A stretch of DNA of 64,000 nucleotides from Cellulomonas sp. Root485 (GTDB lineage: Bacteria; Actinomycetota; Actinomycetes; Actinomycetales; Cellulomonadaceae), in the NCBI RefSeq assembly GCF_001426705.1, contig NZ_LMFC01000003.1, forward strand, positions 384,981-448,980, in the 5' to 3' direction. A program made the position numbers and the translations under genes. Shown piece by piece: positions 1-8,833 of the stretch. Positions within the stretch are counted from its first letter, which is position 1. Every line of letters starts with the position of its first letter. The notes beneath the pieces were generated by a model. It was not told the origin of the DNA. It worked only from the letters and a program-made list of their open reading frames with translations, and did no database searches.

Positions 1-674
1 GGCCGTACTCGGTCTGGCTGGCCGAGCTCGGCTGGGACGTCACCCTGGCCGACCTGTCCCCCGAGCTGCTCGCCATCGCCGAGTCGTCGCTGCCCCCCGG
101 GACCGTGCGCGAGGTGGTCCAGATCGACGCGCGCGACCTGTCCCGCTGGGGCGACGCCACGTTCGACGCGGTCCTCAGCCTCGGCCCGATGTACCACCTG
201 ACGACTGCCCCCGACCGTGCGCGCGCCGCGGTCGAGCTCGCGCGCGTCACCCGCCCCGGTGCCCTGGTCGCCGTCGCGCTCATGCCGCGGTACGTGTCCG
301 TGCGCCGCCTCCTGTCGCTGCCCGACGAGCGGTGGCAGCTGGCCGATCCGGCGTTCCTGGACCGTCTGCTCGACGACGGCGTGTTCGAGAACGCCGTCCC
401 CGACCGGTTCACGCACGTCTACGGCGTCGAGCCGGCCGACGTCGCGCCGTTCTTCGAGTCGCACGGGTTCTCGACGGTGTCGCTGGCCTCGACGCACGGG
501 TTCCTCACGGGCGTCGAGGACGGGTTCGAGGCGCTCCGGGTCGAGCACCCGGCGGCGTACAGCACGCTGCTGGACCGGCTCGTCGCGACGGCGTCGGACC
601 CCGGAACGCTCGCCACCGCCGGGCACCTGCTGTACGTCGGGCGCCGTCAGCCGCCGACGAGCCCCGACTCGTAG
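1..674 (+). CDS. Class I SAM-dependent methyltransferase, 5' end outside the window
   Basis: The reading frame is open from the left edge, so the start and the glycine-rich SAM-binding motif I are missing. What remains begins with a strand-acid segment (VTLADLSPELL) typical of motif II. It continues with DARDL, then FDAVLSLGPMYHL, which fits the post-motif III region of Methyltransf_11/25-like enzymes. The rest is a helical cap and a closing beta strand (GHLLYVGRR). This supports a small-molecule methyltransferase; the substrate cannot be told. Its last 28 bases overlap the convergent response regulator gene. Confidence 0.8.
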   Translation, partial: PYSVWLAELGWDVTLADLSPELLAIAESSLPPGTVREVVQIDARDLSRWGDATFDAVLSLGPMYHLTTAPDRARAAVELARVTRPGALVAVALMPRYVSVRRLLSLPDERWQLADPAFLDRLLDDGVFENAVPDRFTHVYGVEPADVAPFFESHGFSTVSLASTHGFLTGVEDGFEALRVEHPAAYSTLLDRLVATASDPGTLATAGHLLYVGRRQPPTSPDS

Positions 675-1294
675 GCCGCGATCACCAGCTGCACCCGGTC
701 GCGGCAGCCGAGCTTGCGCAGCGCCTCCGAGACGTGCGACTTCACGGTCGGCTCGGCGATCCAGAGCTCAGCGCCGATCTCCGCGTTCGACAGCCCGCGC
801 GCGACCGCCCGCAGGATCTCGAGCTCGCGCGGCGTCAGGTCGTCGAGACCCTTCGCCCTCCTCGGGGCCGGCGACCTCGTGGTGAAGTCCTCCACCAGCC
901 GACGCGTGACCGTCGGGCCCAGCAGCATCGAACCCTCCGCGACCATCCGCACCGCCTCGACCAGCCGGTCCGCCGTGACGTCCTTGAGCAGGAACCCGCT
1001 GGCACCCGCGCGCAGCGCGTCGTAGACGTACTCGTCCAGGTCGAAGGTGGTGAGGATCAGGACGCGGGTCGACGGGTGCTCCGCGCTGATCCGCTGCGTC
1101 GCCGCGATGCCGTCGAGCACCGGCATCCGCACGTCGACCACCGCGACGTCGGGGTGGTGCTGCGCCACCAGCCCGAGGAGCGCGCGCCCGTCTGCTGCTG
1201 CTCCGACCACCTCGAGGTCCGGTGCCGCCCCGATGATCGCGGCGAACCCCTGCAGGACGACCGGCTGGTCGTCGGCGACCACCACGCGGGTCAC
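647..1294 (-). CDS. NarL/LuxR-family two-component response regulator
   Basis: A 215-residue cytoplasmic response regulator. The N-terminal receiver domain has the acidic pair at residues 8-9, the phospho-acceptor Asp54 (VVDVRMP) and the conserved Lys in FLLKD. A C-terminal LuxR helix-turn-helix follows (LTPRELEILRAVARGLSNAEI). The GTG start overlaps the stop of the kinase gene by four bases (GTGA), so the pair is translationally coupled and forms one system. The target genes are not visible; the divergent SDR gene is a candidate. The 3' end overlaps the convergent methyltransferase gene by 28 bases. Confidence 0.9.
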   Translation of the reverse strand: MTRVVVADDQPVVLQGFAAIIGAAPDLEVVGAAADGRALLGLVAQHHPDVAVVDVRMPVLDGIAATQRISAEHPSTRVLILTTFDLDEYVYDALRAGASGFLLKDVTADRLVEAVRMVAEGSMLLGPTVTRRLVEDFTTRSPAPRRAKGLDDLTPRELEILRAVARGLSNAEIGAELWIAEPTVKSHVSEALRKLGCRDRVQLVIAAYESGLVGG

Positions 1295-2508
1295 GCGGGC
1301 ACCTCGACGTCCAGCACGAACTCCCCGTCGACGACCACGGCCGTCATCGTGCCACCCAGTGCCTCGACGCGTTCGCGCATCCCGATCAGGCCGCGCCCGG
1401 GTTCCGCAGTGCCGTCTGCCGCGTTGCCCATCCGGAAGCCCACGGCCGTCTCCGACTGCGTCCGGGTCACCGTGGTCAGGCTCCCCGCCGCGTGCCGTCG
1501 GGCATTGGTGAGCCCTTCCTGGACTGCTCGGTAGAGCACGTAGCCCGTGGCGGGGGCGACGTCGCGCCACTGTCCGTCCAGCGCGATCGGCTGCCCCGCC
1601 GCCGTCGCACCGGCCACCAGGTCGTCGACGTCGCACGCGGTCGGCTGCGGCGCGCGCTCGCTCTCGTCCGACGTCCGCTGGAGCACGACGAGCACCTGCC
1701 GCAGCTCCGTGAGGGCCTCGCGGGCGTCCGTCGCGATGGCCGCCAGGACCTCGCGGGCGTCGTCGTTCAGACCCGGGTGCAGGAACGGCGCCGACTCCGC
1801 GCGGACCGCGACCAGCGACACGTGGTGCGCGACGACGTCGTGCAGGTCCCGCGCGAGCCGGGCACGCTCGCCTGCCAGCGACTCGACCTCGAGGGCGTGC
1901 CGCTCCGTGACCTGGGCGGCGACGTGCCGGAACCTCGCCCGTCGCTCGGCGCCGACTGCGGCAGCGATACCGACGGCGGCGGTGAACATGACGACGTGCG
2001 CGATGAACACCACCCACTGGAAGCCCGGGCCGTTGCCCGTCCCGGAGTTCACCAGACCGATCGGGAGTACCGCCTCCGCACCCGATCCGCAGTAGTAGGC
2101 CGCGATGGCCACCGCCACGGCCCACGGCAGGACCGCCCTGCGCAGCCCGTCGACCGCGGCGACGACGGCGACCGCCATGGTGCCGAGCCACCACCCGTAC
2201 ACAAACCACCCGGTGAACGGCACGAGCACCCACGGGACGACCGTGAGGAGCGTCGCCCACCCCGGGGACCACCGCGCGAGCAGCACGCCGAGGACGACCG
2301 TCGCCCCCGCGGCGAGGGTGAGGCTCGACGCGACGACCACCCAGGCGATGTCGACCTGCTCCATGCCGAGGAAGCTGAGGCTGGGCGTGATCACCAGGAA
2401 GGCGCCCACGATCGTCGCGAAGACGGCCGGCGTGATCCATGCCCGCCACCCGAGGACGGGCGCCACCGGACGCGGGCGGTGCACCTGGTCGGGCGCGGCT
2501 GTGGTCAT
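1291..2508 (-). CDS. Two-component sensor histidine kinase (HisKA_3 type)
   Basis: A 405-residue membrane kinase. Residues about 25-190 contain several hydrophobic segments consistent with five or six membrane passes and no large extracellular domain. The dimerisation/phospho-acceptor helix follows, with His223 in the motif ARDLHDVVAHHVS. The C-terminal ATPase domain has the N and G boxes ([20 protein letters not shown]). It belongs to the NarL-partner (DesK-like) kinases. The ATG at 2508 was chosen because it precedes the first membrane segment; a longer in-frame extension reads through low-complexity sequence. It is coupled to the regulator downstream. The signal sensed is unknown. Confidence 0.88.
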   Translation of the reverse strand: MTTAAPDQVHRPRPVAPVLGWRAWITPAVFATIVGAFLVITPSLSFLGMEQVDIAWVVVASSLTLAAGATVVLGVLLARWSPGWATLLTVVPWVLVPFTGWFVYGWWLGTMAVAVVAAVDGLRRAVLPWAVAVAIAAYYCGSGAEAVLPIGLVNSGTGNGPGFQWVVFIAHVVMFTAAVGIAAAVGAERRARFRHVAAQVTERHALEVESLAGERARLARDLHDVVAHHVSLVAVRAESAPFLHPGLNDDAREVLAAIATDAREALTELRQVLVVLQRTSDESERAPQPTACDVDDLVAGATAAGQPIALDGQWRDVAPATGYVLYRAVQEGLTNARRHAAGSLTTVTRTQSETAVGFRMGNAADGTAEPGRGLIGMRERVEALGGTMTAVVVDGEFVLDVEVPA

Positions 2509-2665
2509 GGCGCCATGGTGACCTCTGCCCGGGCCGCGCCACCTCAGCCACGCGACGGAGATCGACGTCGTCCTCGGGTCGGCCATCACCCCACGACGCC
2601 TGGGCGGACCGACGAGTGCGGGCGGAGGATGGAACCGCACACCCGAGCCGTCCCCGGAGGTCCTC

Positions 2666-3487
2666 ATGCCCACCGTCCTCATCACCGGCACCTCCACCGG
2701 CATCGGGTTGGAGACCGCGCTGGCCGCCGCGGACGCCGGCTGGACCACCGTCGCGACGATGCGGGACCTGTCCAAGGACTCGGTCCTCCGCGAGCGCGGC
2801 GCCGGGTTCCCGCTCGACGTCCGTGCGCTGGACGTGACCGACCACGCCGCCGTCGACGCCGTGGTCGCGTCCGTCGTCGCCGACCACGGATCCCTGGACG
2901 CGGTGGTCAACAACGCCGGCGCCGGGCAGGTCGGCACCGCCGAGACCCTCGGCATGGACGCGTTCCGCGCGAGCATGGAGCTGAACTTCTTCGGGGTCGT
3001 CGCCATGACCCAGGCGGCGCTGCCGCACCTGCGCGCGTCCGGCGGGCGGCTGCTGACGATCTCCAGCGTCGGGGGCGTCGTCGGCCAGCCGTTCAACGAC
3101 GCGTACTGCGCCGCCAAGTTCGCCGTCGAGGGGTTCCTCGAGAGCCTCGCGCCCGTCGCCGCGGCGGTGGGTGTGCGGGTCGTGATCGTCGAGCCCGGCG
3201 CCGTGGCCAGCGAGTTCGTCGCGAACGTCGGGCGACCCCCGTCCGACGACGGGCCCTACGCGCCCCTGCTGGCCGCCTATCTCGAGCGGACCGCGGGCGC
3301 GTTCGCCCACGCCCAGTCCGGCGACGACGTCGCCGCCCTCCTGGTCGAGCTCCTCATGGACGAGGACCCGCCCGTCCGCGTGCAGACGTCGCCGACCGCG
3401 CGCGCGTTCGCGGGGACCAAGCTGGCCGACCTGGACGGGACCGCCGTGCAGACGATGACACGCGCCTGGATCGCCGCAGGCGCATGA
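2666..3487 (+). CDS. Short-chain dehydrogenase/reductase
   Basis: A 273-residue classical SDR oxidoreductase. The N-terminal Rossmann fold shows the cofactor motif TGTSTGIG at residues 7-14. The NNAG motif follows. The catalytic Ser (ISSVGG) is followed by the YCAAK pair (Tyr and Lys). The lack of an acidic residue after beta strand 2 does not settle NAD versus NADP. A GGAGG ribosome site lies five bases before the ATG. It is divergent from the kinase gene and 39 bp before the alcohol dehydrogenase gene, with which it may form an operon. The substrate is unknown. Confidence 0.9.
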   Translation: MPTVLITGTSTGIGLETALAAADAGWTTVATMRDLSKDSVLRERGAGFPLDVRALDVTDHAAVDAVVASVVADHGSLDAVVNNAGAGQVGTAETLGMDAFRASMELNFFGVVAMTQAALPHLRASGGRLLTISSVGGVVGQPFNDAYCAAKFAVEGFLESLAPVAAAVGVRVVIVEPGAVASEFVANVGRPPSDDGPYAPLLAAYLERTAGAFAHAQSGDDVAALLVELLMDEDPPVRVQTSPTARAFAGTKLADLDGTAVQTMTRAWIAAGA

Positions 3488-3526
3488 TGGGACCAGCCCA
3501 CCCGTCGTGCCTCTGAGGAGATCACT

Positions 3527-4579
3527 GTGTCCTTGACCGTTCCCGCGCTGCTCACCCCGTCCGCCGGCGCCCCGTTCGAGCGCGGCACCGTCGAGCGCCG
3601 CGAGCTCGGCGAGCACGACGTCCTCATCGACATCGCCTTCGCCGGCATCTGCCACTCCGACATCCACCAGGCGCGCGAGGAGTGGGGCAGGGCGCGGTTC
3701 CCGATGGTCCCCGGCCACGAGATCGCCGGGACGATCTCCGCCGTCGGCTCCGCTGTCACCAAGCACGCCGTCGGTGACCGTGCCGGGGTCGGGTGCTTCG
3801 TCGACTCCTGCCGCGAGTGCGAGATGTGCCTCGCGGGCGAGGAGCAGTTCTGCCTGAAGGGCAACGTCGGCACCTACAACAGCAAGTCGTACGACGGGTC
3901 GCCGACCTACGGCGGCTACTCCACGCAGATCGTGGTCGACGAGAACTACGCGCTGCGCATCCCGTCGGGAATCGCCCTCGACGTCGCCGCGCCGCTGCTG
4001 TGCGCCGGGATCACGCTCTACTCGCCCCTGAGGCACTGGGGTGCGGGTCCGGGCAAGAAGGTCGCCATCGTCGGCATGGGCGGGCTCGGGCACATGGGCG
4101 TCCAGCTCGCGCACGCGCTCGGCGCCGAGGTCACCGTGCTCAGCCAGTCGCTGTCCAAGCAGGCCGACGGCCTCGCGCTGGGCGCCGACCACTACTACGC
4201 GACGAGCGACCGGCAGACGTTCCGGGACCTGCGCCGGTCCTTCGACCTGATCATCAGCACCGTCGGCGCGGACATCGACGTCGACGCGTACCTGTCGCTG
4301 CTCCGGTTCGAGGGGTCGCTGGTGTTCGTCGGGCTGCCCGAGAACAAGCAGTCGTTCCGCGTCTTCTCGCTCACCGCAGCGCGTCGGAACCTGTCCGGCT
4401 CCAACATCGGCGGCATCCGCGAGACCCAGGAGATGCTCGACTTCTGCGCCGAGCACGGGCTCGGCTCGGTCATCGAGACGATCACGGCCGACGACGTCGA
4501 CAAGGCCTACGACCGCGTGGTGAACAGCGACGTCCGGTACCGCTTCGTCATCGACACGTCGACGATCCCGGCCGCCTGA
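3527..4579 (+). CDS. Zinc-dependent alcohol dehydrogenase, CAD/YahK group
   Basis: A 350-residue medium-chain dehydrogenase. Catalytic zinc ligands are Cys42 (GICHSD) with His64 and Glu65 (PGHE). A four-cysteine structural zinc site follows around residues 95-108 ([15 protein letters not shown]). The nucleotide fold has GMGGLGHMG. The sequence resembles the cinnamyl-alcohol dehydrogenase/YahK branch, normally NADPH-dependent aldehyde reductases. The GTG start is preceded by GAGGAG at good spacing. With the SDR gene upstream it suggests an aldehyde/ketone reduction pair. It ends convergently with the tetR gene, with a repeat element between them. Confidence 0.9.
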   Translation: MSLTVPALLTPSAGAPFERGTVERRELGEHDVLIDIAFAGICHSDIHQAREEWGRARFPMVPGHEIAGTISAVGSAVTKHAVGDRAGVGCFVDSCRECEMCLAGEEQFCLKGNVGTYNSKSYDGSPTYGGYSTQIVVDENYALRIPSGIALDVAAPLLCAGITLYSPLRHWGAGPGKKVAIVGMGGLGHMGVQLAHALGAEVTVLSQSLSKQADGLALGADHYYATSDRQTFRDLRRSFDLIISTVGADIDVDAYLSLLRFEGSLVFVGLPENKQSFRVFSLTAARRNLSGSNIGGIRETQEMLDFCAEHGLGSVIETITADDVDKAYDRVVNSDVRYRFVIDTSTIPAA

Positions 4580-4666
4580 CTTCAGACGAGGACGCAGCCG
4601 ACGAGGGCGCACTTGCAACTACCGCGCTCGTCGCACAGCGCCGCCTCGTGCCATCCCCCGCACGCG

Positions 4667-4734
4667 CGAGATCGTTGGTTCGACGCGAGATCGTGGGGGC
4701 GAACCAACGATCTCGTGCCGGAGCCACGGTCTCG
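4667..4734. repeat. Copy A of a 68-bp intergenic palindromic element
   Basis: Contains GAGATCGT at 4668 and 4687 (19 bp apart), then the inverted motif ACGATCTC at 4707 and ACGGTCTC at 4726 (again 19 bp apart), with 12 bp between the two halves. In this copy 4667-4682 and 4700-4715 are a perfect 16-bp inverted repeat, so an RNA copy would form a strong hairpin. It lies between two convergent genes, where it could serve as a bidirectional terminator. The same geometry recurs at 13469 and 14599. Confidence 0.8.
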
Positions 4735-4739
4735 CGCGG

Positions 4740-5462
4740 TCAGGACGCCCGGGACAGGCCCAGGGAGGCCACCAGTTCCGTGAGCAGCTGCTCGTAGTAC
4801 GCGTCGGCCGGCATGACCAGCGGCCGGAGCTGGCCGAAGACCTCCATGACCGTGAACCCGTGCACACGGACGAACGCGTCGACCGCCAGCGCGATCGCCG
4901 GGGCGGGCAGCGGGTAGGACTGCCGGGCGGCCAGCGCGTCGAACCCGGCGGCGGTGCCGTCGTCGAGGGTCGCCGCCCGCGCGGTCAGCACCTCCTCGTC
5001 GACGAGGCCGCGCTCGTGGGCCGTCGCGAAGAGCCCCATGATCCGGCCGCCCGGCCGGACGGCGACCGCCATCGTGCGGCCCGCAGGTGCGTGGTACCCG
5101 GGCACCGGGGCGCCGAACGCGAGGCCGAACTGCGCCGGGTGCGCCACCGACCAGGCCCGGTAGGCGCGCAGCCCGGCGGCGATGGCGGCGGCGACGTCCT
5201 CGGCGTCGTCGGCGAGCGCCTCGTCGACGGCGGCGTCCACCGCGTCGGCGTGCTCGGTGAACGCCTCGACCAGCAGCTCGGTGAGCAGGTCGTCGCGACT
5301 GTCCACGTACCGGTAGAGCGCGGACACCGCGATGTCGAGGTCGCGAGCCACAGCGCGCAGCGTGACCCCCTCGACGCCGGCCTGCTCGAGGTGCGTGCGG
5401 GCGGAGCGCAGGATCGCGTCGGTCGTCTCCTGACGACGGCGCTCGCGGACGGTGGCAGCCAT
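4740..5462 (-). CDS. TetR-family repressor
   Basis: A 240-residue regulator. The N-terminal TetR DNA-binding domain (residues about 10-55) includes GVEGVTLRAVARDLDIAVSA followed by LYRYVDSRDDLL. The C-terminal part resembles the WHG/TetR_C_13 ligand domain (RAYRAWSVAHPAQFGLAFG). The ATG at 5462 was chosen because a TATGCT -10 box lies exactly six bases upstream and there is no Shine-Dalgarno site, implying a leaderless mRNA. The upstream extension would run through the operators. It is divergent from a membrane-protein gene and very probably represses both. Confidence 0.9.
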   Translation of the reverse strand: MAATVRERRRQETTDAILRSARTHLEQAGVEGVTLRAVARDLDIAVSALYRYVDSRDDLLTELLVEAFTEHADAVDAAVDEALADDAEDVAAAIAAGLRAYRAWSVAHPAQFGLAFGAPVPGYHAPAGRTMAVAVRPGGRIMGLFATAHERGLVDEEVLTARAATLDDGTAAGFDALAARQSYPLPAPAIALAVDAFVRVHGFTVMEVFGQLRPLVMPADAYYEQLLTELVASLGLSRAS

Positions 5463-5468
5463 CCGCGC

Positions 5469-5546
5469 AGCATAAACGAGAACACTGTTCTTGACTTCCG
5501 GACGACTCGCGAGAACACTGTTCACACAAGAGAGAACAGTGTTCTC
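5469..5546. promoter_or_regulatory. Three TetR operators in the divergent promoter
   Basis: Three 15-bp palindromes share the arms GAGAACA/TGTTCTC: 5478-5492 (GAGAACACTGTTCTT), 5511-5525 (GAGAACACTGTTCAC) and 5532-5546 (GAGAACAGTGTTCTC, perfect apart from its central base). The first lies directly upstream of the tetR -10 box TATGCT (complement of 5469-5474). The third ends 23 bases before the membrane-protein start. They are the obvious binding sites of the adjacent repressor, giving control of both genes. Confidence 0.85.
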
Positions 5547-5569
5547 GTTTCATCCGTCAGGAGCCTCCC

Positions 5570-6304
5570 ATGGTCAGCGACCGCCGCACCGCCGCCTTCT
5601 CCCTCATCGCCTCCGGCACCCTCGCCCTTCTCGCCAGCGTCGGCCTGAGCGTGCAGTTCGGCTGGCCCGACATCCTCGACGCCCCCGCCAGCGAGGTTCT
5701 CCCCGCGTTCGCGGAGATCGCCGGGACCGTCCAGACGCTCTTCCTGCTCCAGATGGCCGGCAGCCTCGTCCTCATCCCCGGCGTCATCGCGCTCCACCTG
5801 CTGCTCGCCCGCAGCCGCGGCACCGACGCCGTCCTCCTGACCGTCACCGCGTTCGGCGTCCTCGCACCGGTCATCCAGAGCCTCGGCTGGATCCGCTGGC
5901 CGCTCGTCGTACCCGGCCTCGCCGAGCGCTACCTCGACCCGACCGCCTCCGCCGCGACCACGGAGGCCACCGCCGCGACCTACGAGCTGATCAACGCCTA
6001 CGCCGGAGGGGCGCTCGGCGAGAACCTCGGCTGGCTGCTGCAGGGGGTGTGGGCTGTCGGGCTCGCGATCCTCGCCTGGCGCGCCGCCGACGTCGCCCCC
6101 GCCTGGCTGCGTCGGACGCTGGCCGTCGTCGCGGTCGCCTGGACCGTCACGCTGGTCCCCGCCGGCTGGCTGGCCTCGGACCCGCTGACCGTGATCGGCT
6201 CGTCGATCTACTCCGTCTGGTACCTGGTCCTGCTGGTCCTCGGCGTGGCCCTGCTGCGCTCCCCGTCGCGCACGCCCGCCCCCCTCGTCGCCACCCCCGC
6301 CTGA
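5570..6304 (+). CDS. Multi-pass membrane protein, DUF4386-like
   Basis: A 244-residue protein with about six hydrophobic segments spread over its length, beginning with SLIASGTLALLASVGLSV, and no enzymatic motif I can recognise. Length and segment pattern fit the DUF4386 membrane family, but this is tentative. AGGAG lies seven bases before the ATG. It is divergent from tetR and sits behind three TetR operators, so it is probably induced when the repressor binds its ligand. It could take part in export or membrane stress, which is inference only. Confidence 0.8.
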   Translation: MVSDRRTAAFSLIASGTLALLASVGLSVQFGWPDILDAPASEVLPAFAEIAGTVQTLFLLQMAGSLVLIPGVIALHLLLARSRGTDAVLLTVTAFGVLAPVIQSLGWIRWPLVVPGLAERYLDPTASAATTEATAATYELINAYAGGALGENLGWLLQGVWAVGLAILAWRAADVAPAWLRRTLAVVAVAWTVTLVPAGWLASDPLTVIGSSIYSVWYLVLLVLGVALLRSPSRTPAPLVATPA

Positions 6305-6417
6305 CCCGCCGCCCCTCCGACCGCCACCGCCTCCCCGCCCCGCCCCGCAGCCGAACTCGGTGGTTCGCGCCGGATGTGCTGGGTTCCGGGGCGGGTGCGG
6401 GCGCCTACGGTGGGCGG

Positions 6418-7134
6418 GTGGATCCGATCCAGACCGTCGCGCCCCCGCTGCGTGGGCGCGTGATCCTGTCGCAGGACTGGGTGCGGGTCAGCTTTCTGCA
6501 CTGGCGGGTGCCGTCCGACGTCGTGGCGCCGCTGCTCCCGCCCGGCACCCGGCCCGACGAGTTCGACGGCAGCTCCTGGGTGGGACTCATCGCGTTCCGG
6601 ATGGAGCGGTTCACGCTCGTCCCGGGCCCGGCGCTGCCGTACATCGGTGACTTCCCCGAGATCAACGTGCGGCTCTACACGGTCGACGACGAGGGCCGGC
6701 GCGGCGTGCTGTTCCGGTCGCTGGAGGCATCGCGGGTGCTGACGGTGCTCGGCGCGCGGACCGTCATGAACGTGCCGTACCAGTGGGCGACCATGTCGAT
6801 CCGGCGTGCCGACGACGCCATCGACTACCGCTCGACCCGGCTCACGGGTGATCGCCCGTCGTCACGGATCGTGGTCCGGCCGACGCGCGAGGCGGTCGTC
6901 GACGATCCGCTGGCCGACTTCCTCACCGCGCGCTGGGGCATGCACACCGTCCTGCGCGGCCGGACCCGGTTCGTGCCGAACGAGCACGAGCCCTGGCCGT
7001 TGCGACGGGCCGCGCTGGTGTCGCTGGACGACGAGCTCGTCGCTGCGGGCGGGCTGCCCGGGGTGGCCTCGCGACCGCCCGACTCCGTGCTGTACTCGCC
7101 GGGCGTGCACGCACGATTCGCGATGCCGCTGTAG
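6418..7134 (+). CDS. DUF2071 (YqjF-like) protein
   Basis: A 238-residue cytoplasmic protein. It matches the DUF2071 family from the early motif LSQDWVRVSFLHWRVP, through LLPPGTRPDEFDGSSWVGLIAF, to FPEINVRLYTVDDEGRRGV. The biochemical role of the family is unknown. The GTG start is chosen over upstream possibilities because TACGGT (6406-6411) lies six bases before it with no ribosome site, as in other leaderless starts of this window. It stands alone between the membrane protein and the DivIVA-like gene. Confidence 0.85.
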   Translation: MDPIQTVAPPLRGRVILSQDWVRVSFLHWRVPSDVVAPLLPPGTRPDEFDGSSWVGLIAFRMERFTLVPGPALPYIGDFPEINVRLYTVDDEGRRGVLFRSLEASRVLTVLGARTVMNVPYQWATMSIRRADDAIDYRSTRLTGDRPSSRIVVRPTREAVVDDPLADFLTARWGMHTVLRGRTRFVPNEHEPWPLRRAALVSLDDELVAAGGLPGVASRPPDSVLYSPGVHARFAMPL

Positions 7135-7198
7135 CGGAGGTCGGTCACGCCCACCCGTCTGGCACCGCTCATCGCGGGCATGCGGCACCATCGTCGCC

Positions 7199-7972
7199 AT
7201 GCTCTCCATCGACGACGTGCTGCGCACGCGGTTCGCCTCCACGAGGCTCCGCCCCGGGTACGACCGCGTCGACGTCAGCACCCTGCTCGACCGCGTCGTC
7301 GACGCGCTGGAGACCGGCGGGGACGTCGACGTCGACGCGGCCCGGCTCCGGCAGACGCGGTGGCGCGAGGGCTACGACATGGCCGAGGTCGACGCGTTCC
7401 TCGACGAGGTGCGGGTGACGCTGGCGTCCCCGCGGACGGCCGAGGTGCTCGACGACGAGTCCGCGACCCCGGTGCCGTGGCACGAGATGGTCCGCCACGT
7501 GCTCGGGACGGTGCTCGTCGGGGAGCCGTACGACGGCGATCCCCGACCGGTCACGCCGCCACGAGCCGTGCGCGCCTCGGCCCGGCACGTCACGGTCGCT
7601 CGCGACGGCCTCACCTGGCGTTCCCGGTGGCTGCGTCCGGGCCGGCTCGCGGTCGCCGACATCGCCCAGGTGCTGACCGTCCGGCTCGAGTACAACGGCA
7701 CCACCAGCAGCGTCGCCGACTTCGCCTTCGTCCTCGACCACGCAGGCAGCGTCCGCCTCCGGGTCCGGCTCAGGCGCTCGACGCCGCAGGATCTCTGGGA
7801 GCCGCTCGGTGTCCCGGTCACGCGCGACCGGTCCACGCTCGGTCGGCCCAAGGACGTGCGGCGGCGCTGGCCGGAGGCGATCTCGTGGGCGCACGCCTAC
7901 CCGATCGTGGCGACCGTGCTGATCGCGGCGGCGTCGTTGCTCGTCGTGTCGGTGCTCGACCAGCTCGCGTGA
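7199..7972 (+). CDS. DivIVA-domain membrane-anchored protein
   Basis: A 257-residue protein with two DivIVA-type signatures near the N terminus: RPGYDRVDVSTLLDRV and WREGYDMAEVDAFLDEV. The G-Y-D/E-V-D-xF pattern is typical of DivIVA/Wag31 membrane-binding heads. The long coiled coil of real DivIVA is absent. The middle part resembles a PH-like globular domain, and the C terminus ends with one hydrophobic segment (VATVLIAAASLLVVSVL). It probably sits at the inner face of the membrane. A role in polar growth or division is possible but unproven. It is followed by a strong terminator. Confidence 0.78.
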   Translation: MLSIDDVLRTRFASTRLRPGYDRVDVSTLLDRVVDALETGGDVDVDAARLRQTRWREGYDMAEVDAFLDEVRVTLASPRTAEVLDDESATPVPWHEMVRHVLGTVLVGEPYDGDPRPVTPPRAVRASARHVTVARDGLTWRSRWLRPGRLAVADIAQVLTVRLEYNGTTSSVADFAFVLDHAGSVRLRVRLRRSTPQDLWEPLGVPVTRDRSTLGRPKDVRRRWPEAISWAHAYPIVATVLIAAASLLVVSVLDQLA

Positions 7973-7977
7973 ACGCG

Positions 7978-8015
7978 ACGAGGCACCCCACCGCCTGAGC
8001 GGTGGGGTGCCTCGT
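7978..8015. terminator. Perfect 17-bp stem, bidirectional terminator
   Basis: Arms 7978-7994 and 7999-8015 are perfectly complementary around a 4-base loop (CTGA). It lies between the convergent DivIVA-like and padR genes, 6 and 15 bases from their stops, so it can end both transcripts. There is no T tract, as is usual in such GC-rich genomes. Confidence 0.9.
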
Positions 8016-8029
8016 GGGAGATCCGGAGG

Positions 8030-8746
8030 TCAGGCCTCCGGGTTCGGGTCCGGGACCGACTGCGGGTCGCCGGCCAGGATGAGGTACAGGTCCCGGCGCG
8101 CGCGGTCGAGGACCTCGAGCGCCTGGGTCGCCTGCTGGTCGGTGCCCGTGCGGGCGACCTGGTGGGCCGCCGCGCCGAGTGCCTCGAGGGCCCCGCGCAG
8201 GGCGCGACCCGGCGAGGTCGGCCGGCTCGCGGCGTCCTCCCACGGGCTGCCCAGCTGCTCGGCGTTCTCGGTGACGTACGTGCCGCCCGCCTCGGTGAGC
8301 GTGGCCATCTTGCGGCCGGACTCGGAGGTGATGGCGATGAGGCCCTCGTCCTCGAGGAGGTTGAGCGCCGGGTAGATGGCGCCCGGGCTGGGCCGCCACG
8401 TGCCGCCCGACCGCTCGCCGATCTGCTGGATCAGCTGGTAGCCGTGCATCGGCTCCTCGGCCAGGAGCAGCAGGATCGCGGCGCGGATGTCGCCGCGTCC
8501 GGCACGCCGGCCGGGACCGCGACCGCGGCCGCCCGGGCCGAAGCCAGGACCGCCGAAGCCGCGCGGGCCGCCCGGGCCGAAGCCGTGGTGCTCGTGCGGG
8601 AACGCTCCGCGGGGTCCGCCGCGGCGCGGGTCGAAGCCCTCCTCGTAGGGGGCGTCGGGGAAGTCGCCGCGACGGCGGCGGGTGCGGCCGCGCTCGGCGG
8701 TCGGGTCGGTGGTGGTGCTGACGTAGGGGTGACGTGGGTGTCGCAT
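8030..8746 (-). CDS. PadR-family transcriptional regulator
   Basis: A 238-residue regulator. Residues about 1-95 are a disordered Gly/Arg/Pro/Phe-rich region. A PadR winged helix follows (RGDIRAAILLLLAEEPMHGYQL; PSPGAIYPALNLLEDEGLI), then a C-terminal helix for dimerisation. The start at 8746 has AGGAG seven bases upstream; the open frame extends further up through the promoter. The gene has its own promoter with an overlapping palindrome, so it is probably autorepressed. No obvious target other than itself lies next to it. Confidence 0.9.
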   Translation of the reverse strand: MRHPRHPYVSTTTDPTAERGRTRRRRGDFPDAPYEEGFDPRRGGPRGAFPHEHHGFGPGGPRGFGGPGFGPGGRGRGPGRRAGRGDIRAAILLLLAEEPMHGYQLIQQIGERSGGTWRPSPGAIYPALNLLEDEGLIAITSESGRKMATLTEAGGTYVTENAEQLGSPWEDAASRPTSPGRALRGALEALGAAAHQVARTGTDQQATQALEVLDRARRDLYLILAGDPQSVPDPNPEA

Positions 8747-8833
8747 GAGGTGTCTCCTGACGATGTGGGTCGCGGGGGCGGGGTCGCTCGGCCGCGGCGT
8801 CCGGGAGGTCGTGCGATCTCGACCGGATGACGT

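Noticed and set aside
647..4618. A 1323-codon open frame on the minus strand
   Set aside because: Only its last 215 codons (647-1294) are a gene. The rest runs antisense or out of frame to the kinase, SDR and alcohol dehydrogenase genes and has the Arg/Gly/His-rich composition of a shadow frame in GC-rich DNA.
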